A stretch of 10,130 bases of DNA from Actinomycetes bacterium. GTDB lineage: Bacteria; Planctomycetota; Phycisphaerae; JAACET01. The position numbers and the translations under genes are program-made. The first letter of the stretch is position 1. Every line of letters starts with the position of its first letter. The notes below the pieces were generated by a model. It had not been told where the DNA came from, did no database searches, and saw nothing but the letters and a program-made list of their open reading frames with translations. Shown here piece by piece: positions 1 to 5,143 of the stretch. The stretch lies in assembly GCA_030631725.1 (NCBI GenBank), contig DAOVKO010000056.1, forward strand, positions 1 through 10,130. The letters run 5' to 3'.

Positions 1-105
1 ATCCGGGCCCGGATGGAGTTGTATAAGGCCAAGCGGCCCTATCGCGAACCGTTTACTTCTCAAGATCGCACCAACCCGGAACCGACTGGAGTTATACAAA
101 GCTAA
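1..105 (+). CDS. C-terminal tail of an upstream paralog of the TPR membrane protein (5' end outside window)
   Basis: Only the last 34 codons are visible, in frame 1, ending at TAA 103-105. Bases 1-68 are identical to 2245-2312 at the 3' end of the next gene, so the tail IRARMELYKAKRPYREPF is shared exactly. After base 68 the two diverge (4 mismatches in 18 nt), and from about base 85 this copy leaves the family: it reads TGVIQS and stops. Its last codons overlap, in another frame, a second family tail at 86-163. The gene is therefore inferred to be a tandem paralog of the 178-2337 gene whose 3' end was altered by recombination or a frameshift. What lies upstream, including whether a TPR array or membrane domain is present, cannot be seen. 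Confidence 0.75.
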   Translation: MRARMELYKAKRPYREPFTSQDRTNPEPTGVIQS

Positions 106-163
106 ACGTCCGCATCGTGAACTGTTTGATCCAGAGACCATCAGCATCCCGGAGCCGAAATAG
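86..163 (+). pseudogene. Vestigial second copy of the paralog C-terminus, out of frame with the preceding tail
   Basis: Frame 2 from 86 reads LELYKAKRPHRELF followed by a proline-rich tail and TAG at 161-163. This matches the MELYKAKRPYREPF tail of the downstream gene. Most nucleotide differences from that gene are at third codon positions (tta/ttg, tac/tat, aaa/aag, gct/gcc, cgt/cgg), the pattern of a coding sequence that diverged under selection. No start codon or upstream family sequence in this frame is visible before the homology begins near 83-86. It looks like the 3' end of an older paralog joined to a younger paralog's tail. A fusion or frameshift read through in vivo cannot be excluded. 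Confidence 0.7.
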
Positions 164-177
164 ACAGAAGGTGGCAG

Positions 178-2337
178 ATGTCAGCTAAAAGCATTGAGAC
201 ATCATTTTCACGTTGGCGAGGCTTGTTGGCCGTTGGAATAATCGTCGCGGCTGGTCTGCTGGCCTATCACAACAGCTTCGGCGGTCCCTTCATCTTTGAC
301 GATCGTGATTCGATTCCCGAGAACCCAACCATCCGCCAGCTGTGGAATATCAGAGCAGTACTGTCTCCTCCCGCCCAGGGGCAAGCAGTCCAAAGAAGAC
401 CTATCGTCAATCTGTCCCTAGCCATTAACTACGCTATAAGCGGACTTCACGTAAGAGGCTACCATGTGTTCAACACCGGCGCTCATGTATTGGCCGCCTT
501 GACACTGTTCGGAGTCCTCCGGAGAACACTCCGATCTTCCATTGCCACGCAAGACGTTGAGAGAACATCCTTCAATTTGTCCTTAGTCATAGCCTTGATC
601 TGGGTCGTACATCCTATCCATACCGACGCAGTGACCTATATAATTCAACGGACCGAAGTACTAGCGGGTTTATTCTATCTGCTAACACTCTACTTCGTGA
701 TCCGAGCCAGCAGCTCATCCGGAGCTATTTCGTGGTACATAGCGGCTGTAATCGCCTGCCTGCTGGGCATGGGCAGCAAAGAGTCCATGATTTCAGCACC
801 TTTGTTAGTGCTTCTCTACGACCGAGTGTTTCTTTCCAGTTCGTTCAAAGAAGTTTTCCGACGGCGTTGGGCACTTTACCTTGGTCTGGCAGCGACCTGG
901 GGGTTGGTTGTGGTCTATATCCCGCACGGTTCCGAAGGAGCAGCTGTGTTTGGCCGGGGGTCGGCCAGCATTCACTACGCCTCGACCCAATTCGAGGCTA
1001 TCAGCAACTACTTACGGCTTTGCTTTTGGCCGACACCGCTGATTCTGGATTATGGTATATATAAACCGACATCCTTCTGGCGTGCTCTGCCCTATGCGAT
1101 ATTTATAACCTCTTTACTGGCCGGAACGGTTGTGGCGCTGCGCCGCAGACCTTGGCTTGGTTTTCTGGGTGTCTGGTTCTTTGCTATCCTGGCGCCGAGT
1201 TCCAGCTTCGTTCCGGTGTTCGCTCAGGCATCCGCTGAAAAACGTATGTACCTTCCCCTGGCAGCGGTGGTTGTGGCGGTGGTGCTCTGCGGATATGCCC
1301 TCGGGGCAGGTCTTTTAGGTCGATTGGCAATCTCTGATAGACGACGTGCAAGCCTGGGCCGGGCTCTGGGATATATCCTGGCTGGGGCCGTGGTTGTGAT
1401 TTTGGGTTTGCTGACCTTCACGCGCAATTCTGACTATGCTAGTGAGTTTTCGATCTGGGATGTTGCCGTCCGCCAGTGCCCGGACAATTCCCGCGCCTAC
1501 AACAACAGAGGCCTCGCCTACAAAGGCAAGGGTGAGCTTGACCTAGCTATCTGCGATTACAACAAGGCCATCGAGTTGGATTCTAGCTTTGCCGAGCCCT
1601 ACAACAACCGGGGGGTCGAGTACGCTCACAAGGGCGACTATGAGCAGGCCATCCGCGACTTCGACCAGGCTATCAAGTTGAATCCCATGGTTGCCCAATC
1701 CTACTACAACAAGGGGAAGGCCTACTTCGGCAAAGGCGACTATGAGCAGGCCATCCACTACTTTGGCAAGGCTATCGAGTTCGATCACAGCTTTGCCAAG
1801 GCCTACAACAATCGGGCTATCGTCTACGGGTGCAAAGGCAACTATGACCAAGCTATCCGCGACTTCGATCGGGCCATCGAGCTGAATCCCGGATTTGCCG
1901 AGGCCTACTACAACAGAGACCTCGCCTACCGACGCAAGGGTGCCCTTGAGCAGGCTATCCGCGACCTTGGCAAGGCTATCGAGTTGAATCCCGATTCTGC
2001 CCGCGCCCATAACAGCCTAGCGTGGATACTTGCCACCTGTCCGGAGCCCCATATTCGCGACGGGGCCGAAGCGGTTCGTCTGGCAGAACGAGCCTGCGAG
2101 TTGACGGACTACAAAGCTCCGGCAAACTTGGATACTTTAGCCGCCGCTTATGCTGAGCTAGGCCAATTCGACCAGGCTGTCAAAACCGCCGAGAAGGCCC
2201 TCCGACTGGCCCAAAAGGCCCAAAAGACAGAATCGGCCGAGGGTATCCGGGCCCGGATGGAGTTGTATAAGGCCAAGCGGCCCTATCGCGAACCGTTTAC
2301 TTCTCAAGATCGTACCAAGCCAGGACCGAAAGAATAG
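178..2337 (+). CDS. TMTC-like multi-pass membrane protein with C-terminal TPR array
   Basis: This 719-residue protein has two parts. Residues 1 to about 425 are membrane-embedded with roughly ten hydrophobic segments, the first at about 14-31. They carry features familiar from TMTC/GT-C-like proteins: the acidic FDD (40-42) in the first loop, RRP (73-75) before a long hydrophobic stretch, HPIHTDAVT (145-153), QRTE (157-160), GSKES (about 199-203) and EKRMYLPLA near 354-362. Residues 438-607 form five 34-residue TPR units, followed by degenerate repeats to about 680 and a basic tail. Eukaryotic TMTC proteins are O-mannosyltransferases. A sugar-transfer or envelope-assembly role here is inference, and the bacterial relatives' substrates are not known to me. 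ATG 178 follows AGAAGGTGG (166-174). It starts 14 nt after a paralog remnant and may be co-transcribed with the upstream paralog. Confidence 0.85.
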   Translation: MSAKSIETSFSRWRGLLAVGIIVAAGLLAYHNSFGGPFIFDDRDSIPENPTIRQLWNIRAVLSPPAQGQAVQRRPIVNLSLAINYAISGLHVRGYHVFNTGAHVLAALTLFGVLRRTLRSSIATQDVERTSFNLSLVIALIWVVHPIHTDAVTYIIQRTEVLAGLFYLLTLYFVIRASSSSGAISWYIAAVIACLLGMGSKESMISAPLLVLLYDRVFLSSSFKEVFRRRWALYLGLAATWGLVVVYIPHGSEGAAVFGRGSASIHYASTQFEAISNYLRLCFWPTPLILDYGIYKPTSFWRALPYAIFITSLLAGTVVALRRRPWLGFLGVWFFAILAPSSSFVPVFAQASAEKRMYLPLAAVVVAVVLCGYALGAGLLGRLAISDRRRASLGRALGYILAGAVVVILGLLTFTRNSDYASEFSIWDVAVRQCPDNSRAYNNRGLAYKGKGELDLAICDYNKAIELDSSFAEPYNNRGVEYAHKGDYEQAIRDFDQAIKLNPMVAQSYYNKGKAYFGKGDYEQAIHYFGKAIEFDHSFAKAYNNRAIVYGCKGNYDQAIRDFDRAIELNPGFAEAYYNRDLAYRRKGALEQAIRDLGKAIELNPDSARAHNSLAWILATCPEPHIRDGAEAVRLAERACELTDYKAPANLDTLAAAYAELGQFDQAVKTAEKALRLAQKAQKTESAEGIRARMELYKAKRPYREPFTSQDRTKPGPKE
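1489..1998 (+). repeat. Five tandem 102-bp units encoding TPR repeats
   Basis: Five units of 102 bp (34 codons) begin at 1489, 1591, 1693, 1795 and 1897. Each has the TPR pattern A-x-x-Y-x-N-R near its start, K-G about 13 residues on, then A-I and a closing A-I-E-L-N/D-P-like end. Units 2 and 3 share a 22-nt identical block (1633-1654 and 1735-1756), which points to recent unit duplication or exchange. The array would form a superhelical protein-binding surface. Its side of the membrane depends on the topology of the N-terminal domain. Confidence 0.9.
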
Positions 2338-2430
2338 TAGGCTTCCAGCGAAAAGTGGTTCGTTGATGCCCGTCAAGACCAGACGGTGAAAAATCCCTAG
2401 AGGTCGCGTGAGTTTTCGATCTGAATCGGT

Positions 2431-2436
2431 TATAAT
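2431..2436 (+). promoter_or_regulatory. Possible -10 element upstream of the lipoprotein gene
   Basis: A perfect TATAAT hexamer lies 90 nt before the lipoprotein start, in the 188-nt gap after the TPR gene. No good TTGACA-like hexamer sits 16-18 bp upstream (the sequence there is GTGAGT or similar) and there is no extended -10 TG. The call rests on the hexamer and its position alone. The rest of the gap (2338-2525) has only small dyads and no recognisable gene or terminator. Confidence 0.4.
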
Positions 2437-2525
2437 CCTTCAACTTGTGCTTTTCACGAAGTGATGAAGCTGCTGTCCGATAAAATCCTGACTGAATCGT
2501 TCTCAGGCCAAAGGGGAAGCATCTG

Positions 2526-3653
2526 ATGAGTTGTTATCCTGCTCGACGAATCGTCTTAGTTCTTGTTTGTTCCTTGCCATTCTTGTTGGTTCTTGGCTGT
2601 GGTCCCAGCCGAGGCCAATGGACCAGCTCACAGGCCTCTCATGTTCCGGTCCTGCCTGAAGAAGCCGAGCCCTGGACTTTTGGAGCAATGGAAGGCCGGA
2701 TCATTGAAACTCCTCATTATCGTATCTATACCACCGTCCAGGACGCTCTGCTGCTGGAAAAGCTGCCCATTCTCCTGGAAACCGCTTACCAGCAGTACTT
2801 GGCTTTCCTGCCCCAGGCCCAGGACGATGAAGAGCCCCTGGAGATATATCTGTTTGGCCGCCGTTCGGAGTGGGAAAGCTACACCCGCCAGAACATGGGT
2901 GCCTCGGCCGAAAGCTATTTGAAGATTCGAGCCGGCGGATATTCGTACAACGGCATCAGTGTAGCATACCTGCTGGACCGCTATAGCACCTTCGGCGTCT
3001 TGGCCCACGAAGGCTTCCACCAGTTTGCCAACAGTCGGCTGGTTCACAGGATCCCTGCCTGGATGGAGGAAGGTTTGGCCTGTAATTTCGAGGCCCATTT
3101 TTGGAGGGCAGGTAAACCTGATTTCGCCCCCGATCTCAATGAATTCCGTATCAAGGCCCTTCAGCAGGCCTTGCGACGCGATTCGCTTTTCCCTCTTTCG
3201 GAAATCTTGACTATGGATGCTGGCCAGGCCGTCGCCTTGCCCGCCGAGAAAACCGCCACCTTTTACGCTCAGTCCTGGGCCCTGACCCGATTCCTGCAGG
3301 AGGGCCGGAGGGGCAAATATCGCCCGGCCTTTCGCCAAATGCTCAGCGACGCCGCCGACGGCGCCAATCTTTACAGCCAGGACCGGGCCGTCGAGATCTT
3401 CGAAAGCTACTTCCAGCAGGACCTCGGTAGTATTGGCGACGATTTTGTCTTCTTCGCTCGTTATCTGGCTGATCGGAAGATCGGCCCGGGCATGCAAGTC
3501 TATTTGGTCAGAGCCGGGCAGGTCCCGGCAACCACAAGGATCACGGCTGAGCAGATCGAGCAGACCAAACCGCAGCGCATCGACCGACCGGGTGAGCAGG
3601 ATGCGCTGATAATAAGAATCGAAGAGCAGCCACAAAGCGATAAGCCCGACTAG
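2526..3653 (+). CDS. Predicted lipoprotein with gluzincin-type HExxH zinc-peptidase motif
   Basis: The 375-residue product starts with a basic/hydrophobic signal (about 7-24) ending in VLGC, with Cys25 the likely lipidation site, so it should be exported and membrane-anchored. The key motif is HEGFH (161-165), an HExxH zinc site, followed 16 residues later by PAWMEEGLA (177-185). That is the usual position of the third zinc ligand (Glu182) in MA-clan metallopeptidases. This resembles the DUF1570/peptidase-MA-like proteins common in planctomycetes, but that family assignment is from memory. The substrate is unknown, and the last 70 or so residues are polar with no recognised domain. ATG 2526 has AAGGGGAAG (2511-2519) upstream. 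It is a stand-alone gene between the TPR gene and the ribosomal operon, and a non-catalytic role is possible. Confidence 0.75.
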   Translation: MSCYPARRIVLVLVCSLPFLLVLGCGPSRGQWTSSQASHVPVLPEEAEPWTFGAMEGRIIETPHYRIYTTVQDALLLEKLPILLETAYQQYLAFLPQAQDDEEPLEIYLFGRRSEWESYTRQNMGASAESYLKIRAGGYSYNGISVAYLLDRYSTFGVLAHEGFHQFANSRLVHRIPAWMEEGLACNFEAHFWRAGKPDFAPDLNEFRIKALQQALRRDSLFPLSEILTMDAGQAVALPAEKTATFYAQSWALTRFLQEGRRGKYRPAFRQMLSDAADGANLYSQDRAVEIFESYFQQDLGSIGDDFVFFARYLADRKIGPGMQVYLVRAGQVPATTRITAEQIEQTKPQRIDRPGEQDALIIRIEEQPQSDKPD

Positions 3654-3694
3654 CGCCCCAACCGCTGTCCGAGGCATTCTCAGCTCCGACCACC

Positions 3695-3732
3695 GCGATG
3701 AGCCCTGGCCGTTGTAGCTGGCCCGCTCGCGC
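3695..3732 (+). other. GC-rich hairpin downstream of the lipoprotein gene
   Basis: GAGC (3700-3703) pairs with GCTC (3725-3728), and GGCC (3707-3710) with GGCC (3720-3723), around a 9-nt loop. A few outer pairs (3695-3697 with 3730-3732) fit with one bulge. It sits 42 nt after the lipoprotein stop and about 50 nt before the rplM promoter, where a transcript end is expected. No T-run follows, so it is not a classical intrinsic terminator. Confidence 0.35.
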
Positions 3733-3783
3733 TGTCTCGGCGGGGAAAACTGTGATTTGTAATTTTGCCTTCTGAAAAGGTAA

Positions 3784-3812
3784 TTGACCCGCCGAAGAGT
3801 TTCCTGTATATT
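3784..3812 (+). promoter_or_regulatory. Sigma70-type promoter of rplM-rpsI
   Basis: TTGACC (3784-3789) and TATATT (3807-3812) are separated by exactly 17 bp, each matching the consensus at five of six positions. Transcription would start near 3819, about 44 nt before the rplM GTG. This is the best promoter match in the window and suits a highly expressed ribosomal operon. Confidence 0.75.
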
Positions 3813-3852
3813 CCGGGTTTCCAAGATTGGGCTTTCCCGGCCTGTTGCTGAC

Positions 3853-3865
3853 GGAGCCGACCGTG
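3853..3865 (+). promoter_or_regulatory. Ribosome binding site that sets the rplM GTG start
   Basis: GGAG (3853-3856) lies 6 nt before GTG 3863. A longer in-frame reading from TTG 3827 would begin only about 8 nt after the predicted transcription start and has no ribosome binding site. It would also add 12 residues absent from known L13 proteins, so GTG 3863 is preferred. Confidence 0.75.
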
Positions 3866-4294
3866 AAGACGTATTTGGCAAAGAAAAGTGAAATCACCGC
3901 CGACTGGTATTGTGTCGATGCCGCCGATCAGGTCCTCGGACGCTTGGCTGTCCAGGTAGCCAGGCTCCTGATGGGCAAGCACAAGCCCATCTATACCCCA
4001 AACGTGGACTGCGGCGATTATGTCGTTGTAACCAATGCCGGCCAGGTAAGACTCACCGGAACCAAAGCCCAGACCAAGACTTACCAGCGTTACAGCTACC
4101 ATCCCGGCGGGCGGAAGGTTATACCCTTTGCCACCATGATCCAGCGGCATCCTGATCGCGTCATCCGCCATGCGGTAAGGTGTATGCTACCCAAGAACAA
4201 GCTGGCCAGGCAGATGCTCAGCAAGCTCAAGGTTTATGCCGGGCCCGAACATCCTCATGCGGCTCAGAACCCCAAACCTTTCAAGCTGGACTAA
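3863..4294 (+). CDS. rplM: Large-subunit ribosomal protein L13 (uL13)
   Basis: From GTG 3863 the product is 143 residues, close to the 142 of E. coli L13. It begins MKTYLAKKSEI and shows the family blocks DWYCVDAADQVLGRLA, GKHKPIYTPNVDCGDYVVV, an HPGG turn, MLPKNKLARQM and the end LKVYAGPEHPHAAQNP. L13 binds 23S rRNA early in 50S assembly. It is the first gene after the 3784-3812 promoter, followed after 45 nt by rpsI, the near-universal rplM-rpsI pairing. In several bacteria L13 or its operon is autoregulated, but the short leader here shows no obvious structure for this. Confidence 0.97.
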   Translation: MKTYLAKKSEITADWYCVDAADQVLGRLAVQVARLLMGKHKPIYTPNVDCGDYVVVTNAGQVRLTGTKAQTKTYQRYSYHPGGRKVIPFATMIQRHPDRVIRHAVRCMLPKNKLARQMLSKLKVYAGPEHPHAAQNPKPFKLD

Positions 4295-4328
4295 CTGGCT
4301 CCGAACCCGTACTTTCAGAAAACTGTAT

Positions 4329-4342
4329 GGAGAATAATCTTG
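4329..4342 (+). promoter_or_regulatory. Ribosome binding site that sets the rpsI TTG start
   Basis: GGAGA (4329-4333) lies 6 nt before TTG 4340. The nearby ATG at 4327 is out of frame, and the next in-frame ATG lies well inside the conserved domain. TTG 4340 is therefore the only start that fits both frame and spacing. Confidence 0.75.
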
Positions 4343-4786
4343 GCTGCCCAAATCGAACAATCTGCTAAAGACAGCCCCGCTGCCCAGAACAAAAAGCCCA
4401 AGCACTACACTTGGGGCCTGGGCCGACGAAAAACCGCCGTGGCCCGCGTTCGCATTGCTCCCGGAGAGGGTAATATTCAGATCAACCGCCGGGACGTGGC
4501 CAGCTATTTCACGGAGGAGCAGGACCGCAAGGCCGTCCATGCCCCCTTGGTTGCTACGGACACCATGGGCCGTTTTGACGTCTGGGCTAACGTCCGCGGA
4601 GGCGGGCCCAGCGGCCAGGCTGGGGCGGTACTGCTGGGCATATCACGAGCCCTGCTCGAAGTCGATCCTGCATTTGAGTCCGTCCTCCGGGCCGGCGGAT
4701 ACCTTACCAGAGACCCACGCATGGTCGAGCGAAAAAAGTACGGACAAAGGGGAGCCCGCAGGAGGTTCCAGTTCTCCAAACGTTGA
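4340..4786 (+). CDS. rpsI: Small-subunit ribosomal protein S9 (uS9)
   Basis: The 148-residue product has an N-terminal extension of about 20 residues rich in Ala, Gln and Lys compared with the 130-residue E. coli protein. The S9 core follows: GLGRRKTAVARVRI, GNIQINRR, a GGGPSGQAGAV loop and the C-terminal KKYGQRGARRRFQFSKR. The closing SKR is the invariant tail that reaches the ribosomal P site and contacts tRNA. It is second in the operon after rplM and ends 26 nt before a strong terminator. The TTG start is unusual for a ribosomal protein gene but well placed relative to GGAGA. Apart from the extension nothing departs from the family. Confidence 0.97.
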   Translation: MAAQIEQSAKDSPAAQNKKPKHYTWGLGRRKTAVARVRIAPGEGNIQINRRDVASYFTEEQDRKAVHAPLVATDTMGRFDVWANVRGGGPSGQAGAVLLGISRALLEVDPAFESVLRAGGYLTRDPRMVERKKYGQRGARRRFQFSKR

Positions 4787-4812
4787 CCGCTTGGTTTACC
4801 TTGCTGTTCAGA

Positions 4813-4848
4813 GGCTCCGGGCGGCCAAGCTCCCCGGAGCCCTTTTCT
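4813..4848 (+). terminator. Intrinsic terminator of rplM-rpsI
   Basis: A perfect 9-bp GC-rich stem (GGCTCCGGG 4813-4821 with CCCGGAGCC 4833-4841) with an 11-nt loop is followed by CTTTTCT. It begins 26 nt after the rpsI stop. Its T-run ends where the left CTAAG direct repeat of the next element begins. Confidence 0.88.
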
Positions 4849-4851
4849 AAG

Positions 4852-4869
4852 GCATTCTAACAAGACCTG
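4852..4869 (+). repeat. Left terminal inverted repeat of the MITE-like element
   Basis: Pairs with 5101-5118 at 16 of 18 positions. It lies immediately inside the left CTAAG (4847-4851). Confidence 0.65.
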
Positions 4870-4923
4870 CCGCGGCCGCGACGCCTGGAATTTTGGTCGC
4901 CGCCCAGAAGCGAGGAGGATACG

Positions 4924-5028
4924 ATGCAGGCAGCATCGGTGACGACTAGCGACGCCGGCGGCGGGCAAAAGGCCGGCGTCCCTCCGGGTTGCGAGCCAAA
5001 TCGACGTCTGCTGCGTCAGAACTCCTAA
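4924..5028 (+). CDS. 34-codon small ORF with perfect ribosome binding site; possible argC leader peptide or transposase relic
   Basis: ATG 4924 is preceded, 5 nt away, by AGGAGG (4913-4918), the strongest Shine-Dalgarno match in the window. The 34-residue product begins MQAASVTTSDAGGG and ends PNRRLLRQNS before TAA 5026-5028. Its C-terminal part has three Arg codons (CGA 5002, CGT 5005, CGT 5014) and lies within the left side of a long palindrome. The stop falls between two stems. The position before argC, the Arg codons and the overlap with hairpins recall arginine leader peptides. Equally, it may be the surviving start of a transposase gene in a deleted insertion element, or a chance ORF. 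I recognise no homolog. An antisense reading across the same stretch is also open, as expected in GC-rich DNA. Confidence 0.4.
   Translation: MQAASVTTSDAGGGQKAGVPPGCEPNRRLLRQNS
4951..4980. repeat. 9-bp GC-rich hairpin inside the element
   Basis: GACGCCGGC (4951-4959) and GCCGGCGTC (4972-4980) are perfect inverted copies around a 12-nt loop. A smaller stem, CGATGC (4922-4927) with GCATCG (4933-4938), covers the start codon of the 34-codon ORF and could limit its translation. Confidence 0.7.
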
Positions 5029-5093
5029 GCATACCATCCAGGTATGCCGCCGGAGTTCTTCCTTGCATCCATCCGATTTGGCTCGCAACGCGG
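4984..5093. repeat. 110-nt nested palindrome (three stacked stems)
   Basis: The outer stem is GTTGCGAGCCAAATCG (4988-5003) with 5074-5089, a perfect 16 bp, plus three more pairs beyond one mismatch (4984-4986 with 5091-5093). A symmetric 14 x 14 nt internal loop follows. Then come AGAACTCC (5018-5025) with 5052-5059, an asymmetric 3/4-nt internal loop, and GCATACC (5029-5035) with GGTATGC (5041-5047) around a 5-nt loop. All stems are perfect, so the structure is not accidental. It could be the core of a MITE, a structured RNA, or part of an argC leader. Confidence 0.85.
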
Positions 5094-5100
5094 CTCCCGT

Positions 5101-5118
5101 CAGGTTTTGTTAGAGTGC
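5101..5118 (-). repeat. Right terminal inverted repeat of the MITE-like element
   Basis: Inverted copy of 4852-4869 with two transitions. It is followed by the right CTAAG (5119-5123), which ends 9 nt before the GGAG of argC. Confidence 0.65.
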
Positions 5119-5143
5119 CTAAGGCCCGAATCGGAGTATCATC

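Larger units (their letters stand above)
4852..5118. mobile_element. MITE-like 267-bp element with terminal inverted repeats and flanking 5-bp direct repeat
   Basis: The ends are GCATTCTAACAAGACCTG (4852-4869) and, read on the other strand, GCACTCTAACAAAACCTG (5118-5101): 16 of 18 positions match. CTAAG occurs directly outside both ends (4847-4851 and 5119-5123), as expected of a target-site duplication. The interior has no transposase-sized ORF but is full of inverted repeats and carries one 34-codon ORF with a strong ribosome binding site. This layout is typical of MITEs, non-autonomous elements moved by a transposase elsewhere. I cannot name the parent family. The two TIR mismatches become G-U pairs in a plus-strand RNA, giving a continuous 20-bp stem (4850-4869 with 5101-5120), so a 270-nt structured RNA is the main alternative. 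Confidence 0.6.

Noticed and set aside
1543..2010. 155-codon minus-strand frame with internal repeats opposite the TPR array
   Set aside because: The repeats are simply the antisense reading of the 102-bp TPR units.
2408..2423. 16-nt exact match to 1442-1457 in the TPR gene (GTGAGTTTTCGATCTG)
   Set aside because: The match does not extend on either side and encodes nothing in the gap. It may be a small relic of the duplicated locus, but chance cannot be excluded.
2379..2456. Terminator for the TPR gene from GTGAAAA (2386-2392) with TTTTCAC (2450-2456), or a CGTC/GACG stem near 2380
   Set aside because: Stems are short and AT-rich or only 4 bp, with no T-run; too weak to call.
2628..3881. 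417-codon open frame on the minus strand opposite the lipoprotein gene
   Set aside because: It lies antisense to a gene with a clear signal, lipobox and zinc motif, runs into the rplM promoter region and has no family resemblance. It is a shadow of codon usage in the real gene.
4893..4925. TTGGTC and TACGAT as a promoter for the small ORF and argC
   Set aside because: The spacer is 21 bp and the second hexamer overlaps the ATG of the small ORF.
4852..5118. CRISPR array or known riboswitch in the rpsI-argC gap
   Set aside because: There are no regularly spaced direct repeats, and none of the riboswitch core motifs known to me can be seen. The repeats are inverted and nested.
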